A stretch of DNA of 36,837 nucleotides from Anaerolineaceae bacterium (GTDB lineage Bacteria; Chloroflexota; Anaerolineae; JAAYZQ01): NCBI GenBank assembly GCA_012514775.1, contig JAAYZQ010000101.1:1-36837 (forward strand). The letters run 5' to 3'. The translations under genes and the position numbers were made by a program. The notes under the pieces are model-generated. The model was not told the DNA's origin. It was given only the letters and a program-made list of their open reading frames with translations, and did no database searches. This document shows positions 23,231 to 32,523 of this stretch, in pieces; within the stretch, counting starts at the first letter, position 1, and every line of letters begins with the position of its first letter.

Positions 23231-24337
23231 ATGCAAATCGAGCGCGTCGATCTATGGATCACCCGGCTGCAGCTCGTCCGCCCCTTTGTGACGAGCTCCA
23301 GCCGCAGAGAGCACCTGGACCACATCCTGGTCAAGGCCCACGCCGATGGGCTGACGGGTTGGGGTGAATGCGCCAGCCCCTCGGACCCCTACTACTGCGA
23401 AGAGACGACCGAGACCTGCTGGCACATGCTGGCCGATTTTCTCGTGCCCGCGGTGCTCGGCCGCCCCTGGACCACGGTGGAGGAGGTGGCGGGTTTCTAC
23501 GGGAAGGTCAGGCGCAACAACTTTGCCAAGGCCGGCCTGGAGATGGCCTGCTGGGACCTCCTGGCCCGGGCACGGGGGCTGCCCCTCCACGCCTTGCTCG
23601 GGGGCTCGCGCGCCGAGATCCTTTCGGGCGTCAGCCTGGGCATCGAGCAGGACCCGGGCCGTCTCCTGGCCCTCGTCGACCGGTACCTGGGCGAGGGCTA
23701 CCGCCGCATCAAGCTCAAGGTCGGGCCCGGCAAGGACGTCGACTTCGTGGCCGAGGTCAGGAAGCACCATTCGGACGTGCCCCTGATGGTCGACGCCAAC
23801 TCGGCGTACACGCTGGCCGACGTGGCGCATCTCAAGAGGCTGGACGCCTTTGGCCTGATGATGATCGAGCAGCCCCTGGCCCACGACGACATCGTGGACC
23901 ATGCCCGGCTCCAGGCCGAGCTGCAGACCCCCATCTGCCTGGACGAAAGCATCCACTCGGCGGAGGACGCGCGCAAGGCGCTGGAGTTGGGTAGCGGGCG
24001 CATCATCAACGTCAAAGTCAGCCGCCTGGGCGGGCTTCTGGAGGCCAGGCGGGTCCACGACTATTGCCACGCCCGGGGGGTTCCGGTGTGGTGCGGCGGC
24101 ATGCACGAGTTTGGCATCGGTCGCGCGGCCAACGTCGCCATCTCCAGCCTGGCGGGTTTCACCATCCCCGGCGACGTCTCTGGCTCGGACAAGTACTATC
24201 GCCAGGACGTGGTCAGCCCGCCCATCCGCGCCGTGGGCGGCGCCATCGCCGTGCCCGACGGCCCGGGCCTCGGTTACGAGCCCGACGAGGAGCTCATCCG
24301 GCGGAACGCCATCCGGGCGGTCTCGCTCGCCGCCTGA
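23231..24337 (+). CDS. o-Succinylbenzoate synthase / N-succinylamino-acid racemase family enzyme
   Basis: An enolase-superfamily enzyme of 368 residues in the MLE subgroup. It has a capping domain with PFVTSSSRREHLDHILVK and WGECASP. The barrel then gives the KxK motif (RRIKLKVGPG), metal ligands Asp in LMVDANSAY, Glu in MMIEQPLAHDD and Asp in ICLDESIHS, and the second catalytic Lys in IINVKVSRLGG. GGMHEFGIGRAANVA matches the family's substrate-end motif. No menaquinone genes are nearby and the upstream gene is GNAT-like, so N-succinylamino-acid racemase is favoured over o-succinylbenzoate synthase. The frame is open well upstream; ATG 23231 gives the standard N terminus (MQIERVDLWITRLQL), with GAGGCAAGG just before it. 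Confidence 0.9.
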   Translation: MQIERVDLWITRLQLVRPFVTSSSRREHLDHILVKAHADGLTGWGECASPSDPYYCEETTETCWHMLADFLVPAVLGRPWTTVEEVAGFYGKVRRNNFAKAGLEMACWDLLARARGLPLHALLGGSRAEILSGVSLGIEQDPGRLLALVDRYLGEGYRRIKLKVGPGKDVDFVAEVRKHHSDVPLMVDANSAYTLADVAHLKRLDAFGLMMIEQPLAHDDIVDHARLQAELQTPICLDESIHSAEDARKALELGSGRIINVKVSRLGGLLEARRVHDYCHARGVPVWCGGMHEFGIGRAANVAISSLAGFTIPGDVSGSDKYYRQDVVSPPIRAVGGAIAVPDGPGLGYEPDEELIRRNAIRAVSLAA

Positions 24338-24372
24338 GGCGGCGGCGGGCGTCCTCTTGACCTGCCATTCAT

Positions 24373-24401
24373 TTGACAAAAGCATGTGGTTGTGCTAACA
24401 T
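24373..24401 (+). promoter_or_regulatory. Promoter of the SAM-riboswitch operon
   Basis: -35 TTGACA (24373-24378), 17-bp spacer, -10 TAACAT (24396-24401). A second TATAAT at 24411-24416 lacks a well-spaced -35. Confidence 0.7.
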
Positions 24402-24427
24402 TCTCGCCGTTATAATTGAACTGGACG

Positions 24428-24625
24428 CTCATCCAGAGGGGTGGAGGGACCGGCCCGACGAAACCCCGGCAACCAGTCAAAGGTTCGGTGCGTACGTCAA
24501 TGCGCGGGACCTTGGGCACGGTGCCAATTCCGGCAGGCGGCCTGGCTCGCGGACAGTGGTGCCAGGCGTGCGCTGAAAGATGAGAGGCATCGCCTGAAAG
24601 GCTCTCATCTGGGGAGCCTTTTTTG
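24428..24625 (+). promoter_or_regulatory. SAM-I (S-box) riboswitch with transcription terminator switch
   Basis: Binds S-adenosylmethionine and stops transcription when it is abundant. The core AGAGGGGTGGAGGGA..GGCCCGACGAAACCCCGGCAACC is the S-box consensus. P1 is CTCATC (24428-24433) with GATGAG (24579-24584). The same GATGAGAG (24579-24586) can instead pair with CTCTCATC (24602-24609), an antiterminator that competes with the terminator at 24599-24625. With SAM bound, P1 forms and the terminator folds; without SAM, the antiterminator wins. It governs mtnA through metK. Confidence 0.96.
24599..24625 (+). terminator. Riboswitch-controlled terminator
   Basis: AGGCTC (24599-24604) pairs with GAGCCT (24614-24619), followed by TTTTTTG. 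It is part of the SAM-I expression platform. Confidence 0.88.
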
Positions 24626-24643
24626 TTCTTGAGGAGGGACACA

Positions 24644-25696
24644 ATGCGGACCGTGGAATGGGATCCGAAGGGCGTGGTCAGGATGATCGACCAGCGCCTG
24701 CTGCCCCTCGAGTTTGTGGTGCTCGAGCTGGCGGATCCCGCTGAGGTTGCCGAAGCCATCGAGGACATGGCCATCCGGGGCGCGCCGGCCATCGGCGCGG
24801 CGGCGGCCTTTGGCCTGGCCCTTGCCGTCCGGCAAAGCCGCGCCGGGAGCCGCCAGGCGCTCATGGCCGACCTGGAGCGCGCGGCAGCCCTGCTGCGCGC
24901 CACCCGCCCCACGGCAGTTAATCTCTTCTGGGCCGTGGACCGCATGCTGCGCTGCGCCCGGGGCGTGGGAGAGGACGGCCCGCAGGCCGTCGTCGAGGCG
25001 CTCGTCGCCGAGGCGCAGCGCATCGCCGACGAGGACGTGGAGATCAACCGCCGCATCGGTGCCCACGGCGCGGAGCTCGTCGAGGATGGCTTTCGCATCC
25101 TCACCCACTGCAACGCCGGCGCGCTGGCCACCGTCGACTATGGCACGGCCCTGGCCGTGGTGCGCACCGCCCACGAACAGGGGAAAGGGATCCACGTCTG
25201 GGTCGACGAAACGCGCCCGCGCCTGCAAGGCGCCCGGCTGACGGCCTGGGAGCTCATGAACGAGGGCATCCCCATGACCCTCATTGTCGACAACGTGGCC
25301 GGCCACCTGCTGCGCACCGGCCAGGTGGACATGGTGGTGGTGGGCTCGGACCGCACGGTGGCCAACGGCGACGTGGCCAACAAGATTGGCACCTATAAGC
25401 TGGCGGTGTTGGCCCGCGAAAACGGCGTGCCCTTTTACGCCGCCGTACCGACCTCGACCATCGACCTCACCATCGAGGATGGCGACCAGATCCCCATCGA
25501 GGAGCGCGGCGCCGAGGAGGTGACGCACCCCGGCGGCTGCCAGGTGGCCCCCGATGGCGTGGCGGTCCTGAACCTGGCCTTTGACGTGACGCCCCACCGC
25601 TACGTGACGGGCATCATCACCGAGAACGGCGTGGCCTACCCGCCTTTCAGGCAGAGCCTCCGGCGCATGGTGGAACATGGCAAAATTTCAGGCTGA
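24644..25696 (+). CDS. mtnA: S-methyl-5-thioribose-1-phosphate isomerase
   Basis: Isomerises methylthioribose-1-phosphate to methylthioribulose-1-phosphate, recycling the by-product of polyamine and other SAM-using reactions. The 350-residue protein shows [34 protein letters not shown] and the catalytic Cys156 in [11 protein letters not shown]. Also visible are [17 protein letters not shown] and the catalytic Asp236 in [21 protein letters not shown]. The ATG follows GAGGAGGGA. It is the first gene after the SAM riboswitch. No mtnK, mtnP, mtnB, mtnC or mtnD is present here, so it may serve a salvage shunt or 5-deoxyribose disposal rather than the full salvage cycle. Confidence 0.95.
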   Translation: MRTVEWDPKGVVRMIDQRLLPLEFVVLELADPAEVAEAIEDMAIRGAPAIGAAAAFGLALAVRQSRAGSRQALMADLERAAALLRATRPTAVNLFWAVDRMLRCARGVGEDGPQAVVEALVAEAQRIADEDVEINRRIGAHGAELVEDGFRILTHCNAGALATVDYGTALAVVRTAHEQGKGIHVWVDETRPRLQGARLTAWELMNEGIPMTLIVDNVAGHLLRTGQVDMVVVGSDRTVANGDVANKIGTYKLAVLARENGVPFYAAVPTSTIDLTIEDGDQIPIEERGAEEVTHPGGCQVAPDGVAVLNLAFDVTPHRYVTGIITENGVAYPPFRQSLRRMVEHGKISG

Positions 25697-26696
25697 GCTG
25701 CGATCGCTGGCCGGGGGCAGCCTGCCCCACGTCGACCCCGAAGCGGCCTGCCAGTTGGTGGTGGACACCCTATCCATCCCCACCTGGCCCCAGCTCCCCA
25801 AGCGCTCCTTCCTGGAGAACATGTACGTCCAATTCAGCGAGGGTTTCCCGGGCGTGGTCGTCGCCGACAACCAGCTCTACGTGAACCGCGAGGACGACCT
25901 GGATGCCGGGCTCGAGCGGCTCTACGTGGCCTATCTCACGGACGACGTGGACTTTGCCGCTATTAGCCCGGAGTATGCCGCCGGCCTGCATCGTTTCCTG
26001 GCGTGGAATATGCACCGCGTGCCGGCCGTCAAGGGACAGGTGACGGGTCCCTTGAGCTGGAGCCTGATGGTAGTGGACGAAAAGCGGGCGCCCATCATGG
26101 AAGACGATGTCCTGACCGAGGCCATCAGCAAGCACCTGCGCCTCAAGGCCGCCTGGATGGAGCGCGAGATGCACAAGCTGTCGTCCCAGACCATCATCCT
26201 GGTGGACGAGCCCTACCTCAGCAGCAGGGATTCGGACTCGATGACGGTGAGTCGCTCGCAGGCGACGCTGCTCCTTCAGGAGGTGTTTGCCGGGATCGAG
26301 GGCCTGAAGGGGATCCACTGCTGCGGCTTGCCCGATTGGTCCATGATCTTGCCGGCCGGCGGCGACATCCTCAGCCTCGATGCCTACGACTATCCCGAGA
26401 GCCTGGCCGAGCACGCCGAGGCGGTGGACGAATTCCTGAAGCGAGGAGGCATGATCTCCTGGGGCATCGTGCCGGCCGACGACCGGGCCCTGGAGGAAAA
26501 CGTGGAGAGCCTGGTGGAGCGTTTCCACGCAGCCATCGAGATCCTGGTGCTCCGGGGGCTGCACCAGGACGACCTCCTTGCGGCGGCGTTGATCATGCCG
26601 TCGTGTGGCTGCGGCTCTTTGCCCCTGGAGACGGCAGAGCGGGTGCTGACCCTAACCCAGGAACTGTCCAATGCCCTGCGCGAGCGGCACGCCTGA
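25677..26696 (+). CDS. Core-type (MetE C-terminal only) methionine synthase
   Basis: A 339-residue relative of the C-terminal catalytic half of cobalamin-independent methionine synthase. It overlaps mtnA by 20 bp. Zinc ligands are visible as His214 and Cys216 ([10 protein letters not shown]) and Cys310 (MPSCGCGS). The fourth ligand, Glu in E. coli MetE, looks like Asp235 in LSLDAYDY. Substrate residues include LVDEPYLSS and [11 protein letters not shown]. Classical MetE is about 750 residues with an N-terminal half that helps bind methyl-tetrahydrofolate, and that half is missing. Characterised 'core' MetE proteins from Dehalococcoides and archaea use methyl-corrinoid proteins as donor; the same is inferred here. 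Its place between mtnA and ahcY in a SAM-riboswitch operon supports homocysteine methylation. Confidence 0.85.
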   Translation: MAKFQAELRSLAGGSLPHVDPEAACQLVVDTLSIPTWPQLPKRSFLENMYVQFSEGFPGVVVADNQLYVNREDDLDAGLERLYVAYLTDDVDFAAISPEYAAGLHRFLAWNMHRVPAVKGQVTGPLSWSLMVVDEKRAPIMEDDVLTEAISKHLRLKAAWMEREMHKLSSQTIILVDEPYLSSRDSDSMTVSRSQATLLLQEVFAGIEGLKGIHCCGLPDWSMILPAGGDILSLDAYDYPESLAEHAEAVDEFLKRGGMISWGIVPADDRALEENVESLVERFHAAIEILVLRGLHQDDLLAAALIMPSCGCGSLPLETAERVLTLTQELSNALRERHA

Positions 26697-26738
26697 CCGC
26701 GTGACGCGCCCGCAGGTTAATCAAGCAAGGGAGCTTAT

Positions 26739-27725
26739 ATGTCAATTATCGTCACCGGGTCCGTTGCCTACGACTACCTGATGTCGTTTCCCGGCCGGTT
26801 TCGGGACCACATCCTGCCCGATCAGCTCCACAAGGTAAGCCTCAGCTTCCTGGTGGACTCTATGCGCAAGCAGCGAGGCGGCTGCGCCGCCAATATTGCC
26901 TATAGCCTGGCGCTCCTCGGCGAGTCGCCGACGGTGATGGCCACGGTGGGCCAGGACTTTGGCGAATATCGCGCCTGGCTCGAGGGCGAGGGCATCGACA
27001 CCTCGGCCACCGTGGAAATGCCCGACGAGTTCACATCTTCCTTTTTCGTCAATACCGACGTCGAAAACAACCAGATCGCCAGCTTTTACCTGGGCGCCAT
27101 GGGCCGCGCTGGCGAGCTTTCGTTCCACGATCTGGACTACCGGGCCATCGAGTTAGCCATCGTCGCGCCCAATGCCCCGGCAGCCATGATCCGTTACCCG
27201 CGCGAGTGCCGGGAGCTGGGCGTGCCCTACATTTACGATCCAAGCCAGCAGATCATTCGCCTTAGCGGCGACGAGCTGATCGACGGCACGCGGGGGGCAC
27301 GGCTGCTCATCGTGAACGACTACGAGTTCGGCATGATGCGCAACAAGACGGGCCTCTCGGAGCAGGAGCTGCTGGGCCTGCCCGAGGCGACGATCATCAC
27401 CCGGGGCGAGGCGGGTTCCACGGTGTACGAGGGCGATCTCGTCCTGCAGATCCCGGCCGTGCCGCCCCAGCCCCTGGCCGAGCCCACGGGGGTTGGCGAC
27501 GCCTACCGTGCCGGCGTGATCAAGGGCTTGCTCCGTGGCTGCTCGTGGGAGACGACGGGCCGCATCGCCGCCCTGGCCGCCACCTATGTCCTGGAACAAT
27601 ATGGAACACAGAACCACCGCTACTCGCTGGCAGAGTTTGTCGCCCGCTATCGGCGGGTCTTTGGCAACACGGGAGGGCTGGAGGTCCTCCTCGAATCTGC
27701 GGGCGATGAGCCGGAAATCTCATAA
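26739..27725 (+). CDS. PfkB-family kinase, probable adenosine kinase
   Basis: A ribokinase-fold sugar or nucleoside kinase of 328 residues. It has the N-terminal GSVAYDYLMSFPGRF, the substrate-gripping RGGCAANIAYSLALLG, a lid strand SSFFVNTDVENNQIASFY, the phosphate-region NDYEFGMM and TIITRGEAGSTVY, and the active-site loop PTGVGDAYRAG, where Asp is the catalytic base. The loop differs slightly from the usual TGAGDxF. It lies between the methionine synthase and ahcY genes, so removing the adenosine made by AhcY, which pulls that reversible reaction forward, is the natural role. Substrate is inferred from context. The ATG follows AGGGAG. Confidence 0.85.
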   Translation: MSIIVTGSVAYDYLMSFPGRFRDHILPDQLHKVSLSFLVDSMRKQRGGCAANIAYSLALLGESPTVMATVGQDFGEYRAWLEGEGIDTSATVEMPDEFTSSFFVNTDVENNQIASFYLGAMGRAGELSFHDLDYRAIELAIVAPNAPAAMIRYPRECRELGVPYIYDPSQQIIRLSGDELIDGTRGARLLIVNDYEFGMMRNKTGLSEQELLGLPEATIITRGEAGSTVYEGDLVLQIPAVPPQPLAEPTGVGDAYRAGVIKGLLRGCSWETTGRIAALAATYVLEQYGTQNHRYSLAEFVARYRRVFGNTGGLEVLLESAGDEPEIS

Positions 27726-28997
<1,272 letters not shown>

Positions 28998-29028
28998 GCG
29001 AGAGAATACGGATCAAAGGAGAGTAACG

Positions 29029-30246
29029 ATGTCAATGACGAGCACGTTCATCACGTCGCCCAAGTTCTATTTCACCTCAGAATCGGTGACGGAAGGGCAC
29101 CCGGACAAGATCTGTGACCAGGTCTCGGACGCCGTGCTCGATGCCATCATCGCCGAGGACCCCAATGCCCGCGTGGCCTGCGAGTGCGCGGTGACCACGG
29201 GCCTGGTCCTGGTTATGGGCGAGATCACCACCAGCACCTACGTGGACTTTAACGCGCTGGTCCGCGACGTGGTCCTGGATATCGGCTACACCCGGGCCAA
29301 GTTCGGCTTTGACGGCGAGACCTGCGGCGTGCTGGCCTCCATCAAGGAGCAGAGCGCCGATATTGCCCTGGGTGTCGACAAGGCCCTGGAGGCCAAGATG
29401 GGCGAGATAACCGAGGAGGCCATCGAGTCCATCGGCGCCGGCGACCAGGGGATGATGGTCGGCTTTGCCTGCACCGAGACGCCGGAGCTGATGCCCCTGC
29501 CCATCATGCTGGCCCACAAGCTCTGCCGGCGCCTGAGCTACGTGCGCAAAGAAGAGATCCTGCCCTACCTGCGCCCCGACGGCAAGAGCCAGGTCACGGT
29601 CGAGTACGAGTACGGCCAGCCCAAGAGGGTGGACACCATCGTCATTGCCGCGCAGCACTCGCCCGACGTGGAACAACCCAAGATCCGCGAGGACGTCATC
29701 AACCGCGTCATCAAGTACGTGGTGCCCAACGGCATGCTCGACGAGAAGACCAAGATCTATGTCAATCCTACGGGCCGCTTTGTGACGGGCGGTCCCAAAG
29801 GTGACGCCGGCCTCACCGGCCGCAAGATCATTGTCGATACCTATGGCGGTATGGCCAGCCACGGCGGCGGCTGCTTCTCGGGTAAGGACCCGACAAAGGT
29901 GGACCGCTCCGGCGCCTACTATGCCCGCTACGTGGCCAAGAACGTCGTCGCCGCCGGCCTCGCCGACCGCGTGGAGTTGCAGGTGAGCTATGCCATCGGC
30001 GTGGCCCGGCCCCTCTCCCTGGCCATCGAGACCTTTGGCACGAACAAGGTGCCCGACGAGACCATCGTGGCGCTCATCGACAAGCACTTTGACTTTCGCC
30101 CGGCAGCCATCATTCGCGAGCTGAACCTGCGCCGCCCCATCTTCCGGGCCGTGTCGGCCTACGGCCACTTTGGCCGCGAAGACCTGAACGTGCCGTGGGA
30201 ATGCACCGACAAGGCCGAGGCACTGCGCCAGGAGGCCGGGCTCTAG
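29029..30246 (+). CDS. metK: S-adenosylmethionine synthetase
   Basis: Makes SAM from methionine and ATP, closing the cycle encoded by this operon. The 405-residue protein has [32 protein letters not shown], the Lys-containing [46 protein letters not shown] and the C-terminal [11 protein letters not shown] 29029 follows AAAGGAGAG; ATG 29035 is a weaker alternative. It is the last gene of the operon, followed by a stable GC hairpin at 30269-30306. It is therefore under negative feedback by its own product through the riboswitch more than 4 kb upstream. Confidence 0.97.
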   Translation: MSMTSTFITSPKFYFTSESVTEGHPDKICDQVSDAVLDAIIAEDPNARVACECAVTTGLVLVMGEITTSTYVDFNALVRDVVLDIGYTRAKFGFDGETCGVLASIKEQSADIALGVDKALEAKMGEITEEAIESIGAGDQGMMVGFACTETPELMPLPIMLAHKLCRRLSYVRKEEILPYLRPDGKSQVTVEYEYGQPKRVDTIVIAAQHSPDVEQPKIREDVINRVIKYVVPNGMLDEKTKIYVNPTGRFVTGGPKGDAGLTGRKIIVDTYGGMASHGGGCFSGKDPTKVDRSGAYYARYVAKNVVAAGLADRVELQVSYAIGVARPLSLAIETFGTNKVPDETIVALIDKHFDFRPAAIIRELNLRRPIFRAVSAYGHFGREDLNVPWECTDKAEALRQEAGL

Positions 30247-30268
30247 CCGGTCGTCTCTCGCAGTGGAA

Positions 30269-30306
30269 CCAGGCCGGTCCGGCACCCCTGGGCTGGACCG
30301 GCCTGG
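30269..30306 (+). terminator. Probable end-of-operon hairpin after metK
   Basis: A perfect 12-bp stem, CCAGGCCGGTCC (30269-30280) with GGACCGGCCTGG (30295-30306), loop 14. There is no U-run afterwards, so it may stabilise the 3' end rather than terminate by itself. From 30307 to the promoter at 30414 nothing further is seen. Confidence 0.55.
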
Positions 30307-30413
30307 CTCTAACCTCCTGAGCCGTGGCCGCTGGCCGCTGCCCCGCCCGGGGCTGACCGGCTGCGGCAGCGCGGCCTTTGGCCGTCCTATCCAAGGTCTT
30401 CCGACCAGGCGGA

Positions 30414-30443
30414 TTGGACATTTCCTGTTGGGGGGTGTATAAT
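30414..30443 (+). promoter_or_regulatory. Promoter of the small ORF - fumarase - Hdr unit
   Basis: -35 TTGGAC (30414-30419), 18-bp spacer and perfect -10 TATAAT (30438-30443). The transcript should start near 30450, about 25 bases before the small ORF. Confidence 0.75.
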
Positions 30444-30474
30444 CCCACAAGACAGCTTCAAGGAGGAGGCCACT

Positions 30475-30609
30475 GTGACAGGTTTCCCGTGGCAGGGGCG
30501 ATGCCACGAATCGAACTGTTGCTTCTACACACCTCGCGGCGCCCCGACCGTGTGCAGGTTGGTGCCCCGGGGTGTTTTGTTTTCTCAAAGGGGAGGGTTG
30601 ACAACGTGA
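30475..30609 (+). CDS. 44-residue Cys-rich leader ORF overlapping the fumarase start
   Basis: GTG 30475 is the first well-placed start on the mRNA, preceded by AAGGAGGAGG (30459-30469 region), and opens 44 codons ending with TGA at 30607-30609. The product begins MTGFPWQGRCHESNCCFYTP, carries five Cys (a CHESNCC cluster and one later), several Arg and Gly, and no recognised domain. Its TGA overlaps the GTG of the fumarase alpha gene (GTGA), so translation is probably coupled. A strong intrinsic terminator (30529-30583) lies inside its reading frame, so a translating ribosome would prevent that hairpin from forming. It may act as a regulatory leader peptide or encode a real small protein; the sequence cannot tell which. 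Confidence 0.6.
   Translation: MTGFPWQGRCHESNCCFYTPRGAPTVCRLVPRGVLFSQRGGLTT
30529..30583 (+). terminator. Intrinsic terminator embedded in the leader ORF (attenuator)
   Basis: Bases 30529-30543 pair with 30561-30575: 14 of 15 positions pair, including two G-U wobbles, with one C-C mismatch. The loop is 17 nt and the hairpin is followed by TTTTGTTTT (30575-30583). It lies between the promoter and fumarase, so it can switch off the whole downstream unit. Confidence 0.75.
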
Positions 30610-31451
30610 AAGAGATCCATGCCAGCCAGATTGCAGAGACGGTTACCCGTTTGTGCATCGAGAGCAATTACTACCTTGGAGAGGACGTGTTGGCTGCCCT
30701 GGTCAAGTATCGCGAGGCAGAAGTCTCGCCCGTCGGCCGCGAAGTACTCGACCAGATCCTGGAGAATGCCAGGATCGCCCGGGAGGAGCAGATGCCCCTC
30801 TGCCAGGACTGTGGCCTCACGGTGGTTTTCCTGGATCTGGGGCAGGAGGTCCACGTGGTGGGTGGCGGGCTGAACGACGCCATCGCCGAGGGCGTGCGTC
30901 GCGGCTACCAGGATGGCTACCTCCGCAAGTCCATGGTCACCCAGCCTTTCTCCGCGCGGATCAACACCAAAGACAACACACCGCCCGTGATCCATACCAA
31001 CGTCGTGCCCGGAGACGAGCTTCGCATCGTCGTGGCGCCCAAGGGCGGCGGCAGCGAGAACATGAGCCAGTTGGGCATGCTCAAGCCGGCCGACGGGCGC
31101 GCGGGTGTCATCAATTTTGTCGTCGAGTCGGTGCGGCGCGCCGGGGCCAACCCCTGCCCGCCCATCATCGTCGGCGTTGGGGTGGGCGGCTCGGCCGAAA
31201 AGTGCGTCTGGCTGGCCAAGCACTCCCTGCTCCGCGAGGTGGGCCAGACCAATCCCGACCCCGAGCTCGCCGAGCTGGAGGCCGAGATCCTGGAGCGGGT
31301 CAACCGCATCGGCATCGGCCCCCAGGGCTTTGGCGGCCTGACGACGGCCCTGGCCGTCCACGTTGAGACGTTCCCCTGCCACATTGCCAGCATGCCCGTG
31401 GCGGTCAACATCCAGTGCCACTCGGCGCGGCACAAAGAAGCAGTCCTGTAA
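30606..31451 (+). CDS. Class I fumarate hydratase, alpha subunit (Fe-S dependent)
   Basis: With the beta subunit it hydrates fumarate to malate, or the reverse, using a [4Fe-4S] cluster; L(+)-tartrate dehydratase is a close relative. The 281-residue protein shows cluster Cys in MPLCQDCGLTVV (Cys66, Cys69), in GVGGSAEKCVWLAKHSL and in VNIQCHSARH. It also has YLRKSMVTQPFSARINTKDNTP and APKGGGSENMSQLGML, all typical of the split two-gene enzyme. GTG 30606 is chosen because GGGGAGGG lies 7 bases upstream and the family N terminus follows; the open frame extends further but through the leader terminator. The beta gene follows after 14 bp. This oxygen-sensitive form suits an anaerobe. Confidence 0.93.
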   Translation: MKEIHASQIAETVTRLCIESNYYLGEDVLAALVKYREAEVSPVGREVLDQILENARIAREEQMPLCQDCGLTVVFLDLGQEVHVVGGGLNDAIAEGVRRGYQDGYLRKSMVTQPFSARINTKDNTPPVIHTNVVPGDELRIVVAPKGGGSENMSQLGMLKPADGRAGVINFVVESVRRAGANPCPPIIVGVGVGGSAEKCVWLAKHSLLREVGQTNPDPELAELEAEILERVNRIGIGPQGFGGLTTALAVHVETFPCHIASMPVAVNIQCHSARHKEAVL

Positions 31452-31465
31452 CGGAGGGACCGGAC

Positions 31466-32011
31466 ATGGAGATCAGCACCCCGTTGACGGATGAGGTCGT
31501 CGCCCAGCTCCACGCGGGCGACAAGGTCAGCATCACCGGCACCATTTTCGTCGGGCGCGATGCTGCCCACAAGCGCCTGGTGGCTGCCCTGGATGCCGGG
31601 CAGCCGCTGCCTTTTGATCCCCAGGGACAGATCATCTATTACATGGGGCCCGCGCCGGCCAAGCCGGGGGATCCCATCGGCTCGGCCGGGCCGACCACCA
31701 GCGGCCGCATGGACCCCTACGCGCCGCGCCTCATGGAGGTCGGGCTGAAGGGCATGATCGGCAAGGGCAACCGCTCGGCGGCGGTGCGCGATGCGATGCG
31801 CCAGCACAAGGCCGTCTACATGGGCGCCACCGGTGGGGCGGGGGCCCTTATCGCCAAGAGCATCAAGAGCTCGGACGTGGTGGCCTACGACGACCTGGGG
31901 GCCGAGGCCCTGCGCCGCCTGGAGGTGGAGAATTTTCCGGCCATTGTCATCAACGACATCTATGGCGGGGATGCCTACGAAGACGGTGTGAAGCAGTACA
32001 ACCGCGAGTAG
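31466..32011 (+). CDS. Class I fumarate hydratase, beta subunit
   Basis: The C-terminal partner of the split class I fumarase, 181 residues, normal for this subunit. It shows the swivel-domain start ISTPLTDEVVAQLHAGDKVS, ITGTIFVGRDAAHKRL and IYYMGPAPAKPGDPIGSAGP. Further on are TTSGRMDPYAP, the GMIGKGNRS loop and VYMGATGGAGALIA. ATG 31466 lies 7 bases after GGAGGG. Together with the alpha subunit it forms a heterodimer or heterotetramer. The next gene, hdrC, begins 30 bp downstream on the same transcript. Confidence 0.94.
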   Translation: MEISTPLTDEVVAQLHAGDKVSITGTIFVGRDAAHKRLVAALDAGQPLPFDPQGQIIYYMGPAPAKPGDPIGSAGPTTSGRMDPYAPRLMEVGLKGMIGKGNRSAAVRDAMRQHKAVYMGATGGAGALIAKSIKSSDVVAYDDLGAEALRRLEVENFPAIVINDIYGGDAYEDGVKQYNRE

Positions 32012-32041
32012 TGTGGCCCTGGGCCAGTGGGAGATGAATAG

Positions 32042-32449
32042 ATGAGAGTTCGAATTTCGGCCGAGTCGGTTCACAACGAGCTGGTGCGCCGCATCGAGGA
32101 ATACAGCGGCCAGGATCTCATGGCCTGTTACCAGTGCGGCAAGTGTGCCGCCGGCTGTCCCGTGGCCTTTGCCATGGACATGCTGCCCAGCCAGGTGATC
32201 CGCTTTGCCCAACTGGGCCTGGTGGAAAGCCTCCTGGAGAGCAAGACCATCTGGCTCTGCGCTGCCTGCCAGACCTGCTACACCCGCTGCCCCAAAGGGA
32301 TCGATCTGAGCCGCATCATGGAGGCCCTTCGCGAGATCGTCATGCTCGAGGACGGCAGCCACATCAACTACGACGGGGTCGCGCCCGAAGACGTGGCCGA
32401 GTGGCCCCAGCAGGCGTTCATCGGCGGCTTTCGCAAGTACGCCGTCTAG
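32042..32449 (+). CDS. hdrC: Heterodisulfide reductase subunit C-like iron-sulfur protein
   Basis: A 135-residue electron-transfer protein with two [4Fe-4S] motifs, CYQCGKCAAGCP (near residues 28-39) and CAACQTCYTRCP (near 76-87), followed by IDLSRIMEALR. HdrC shuttles electrons between HdrA and HdrB. GGGAG precedes ATG 32042 by 8 bases. It starts the hdrC-hdrB-hdrA-hdrA order behind fumarase. In bacteria without heterodisulfide such soluble Hdr sets often work with methylene-THF reductase, hydrogenase or formate dehydrogenase modules; none of these is visible before the window ends. Confidence 0.93.
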   Translation: MRVRISAESVHNELVRRIEEYSGQDLMACYQCGKCAAGCPVAFAMDMLPSQVIRFAQLGLVESLLESKTIWLCAACQTCYTRCPKGIDLSRIMEALREIVMLEDGSHINYDGVAPEDVAEWPQQAFIGGFRKYAV

Positions 32450-32457
32450 GATAGGGT

Positions 32458-32511
32458 CGCAGACCCTGAGCGAATGCGAAGGGACGCAGACCCTGAGCGA
32501 ATGCGAAGGGA
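32458..32511 (+). repeat. Two perfect 27-bp tandem repeats upstream of hdrB
   Basis: Units 32458-32484 and 32485-32511 are identical and contain ACCCTGAGCGAATGCGAAGG. The second unit supplies the GAAGGGAG that serves as Shine-Dalgarno for hdrB. The core resembles the elements at 33419-33440 and in hdrA2 (35569-35675). Confidence 0.9.
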
Positions 32512-32523
32512 GAAATGCCGGGC

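Noticed and set aside
30489..30530. Fluoride-riboswitch-like string GGGGCGATG..GAACTG..TTCTAC in the fumarase leader
   Set aside because: The GTGGCA/TGCCAC stem occupies the key bases and the expected second helix and pseudoknot are missing.
30489..30575. Antisense tRNA-like sequence in the fumarase leader (T-loop-like TTCGATT, GGGGC/GCCCC ends on the minus strand)
   Set aside because: The would-be T-stem and D-arm do not pair and the same bases form a small ORF and a terminator on the plus strand.
30598..30603. TTGACA just before fumarase alpha as a promoter
   Set aside because: There is no -10 at a usable distance; it lies within the Shine-Dalgarno spacer of the gene.
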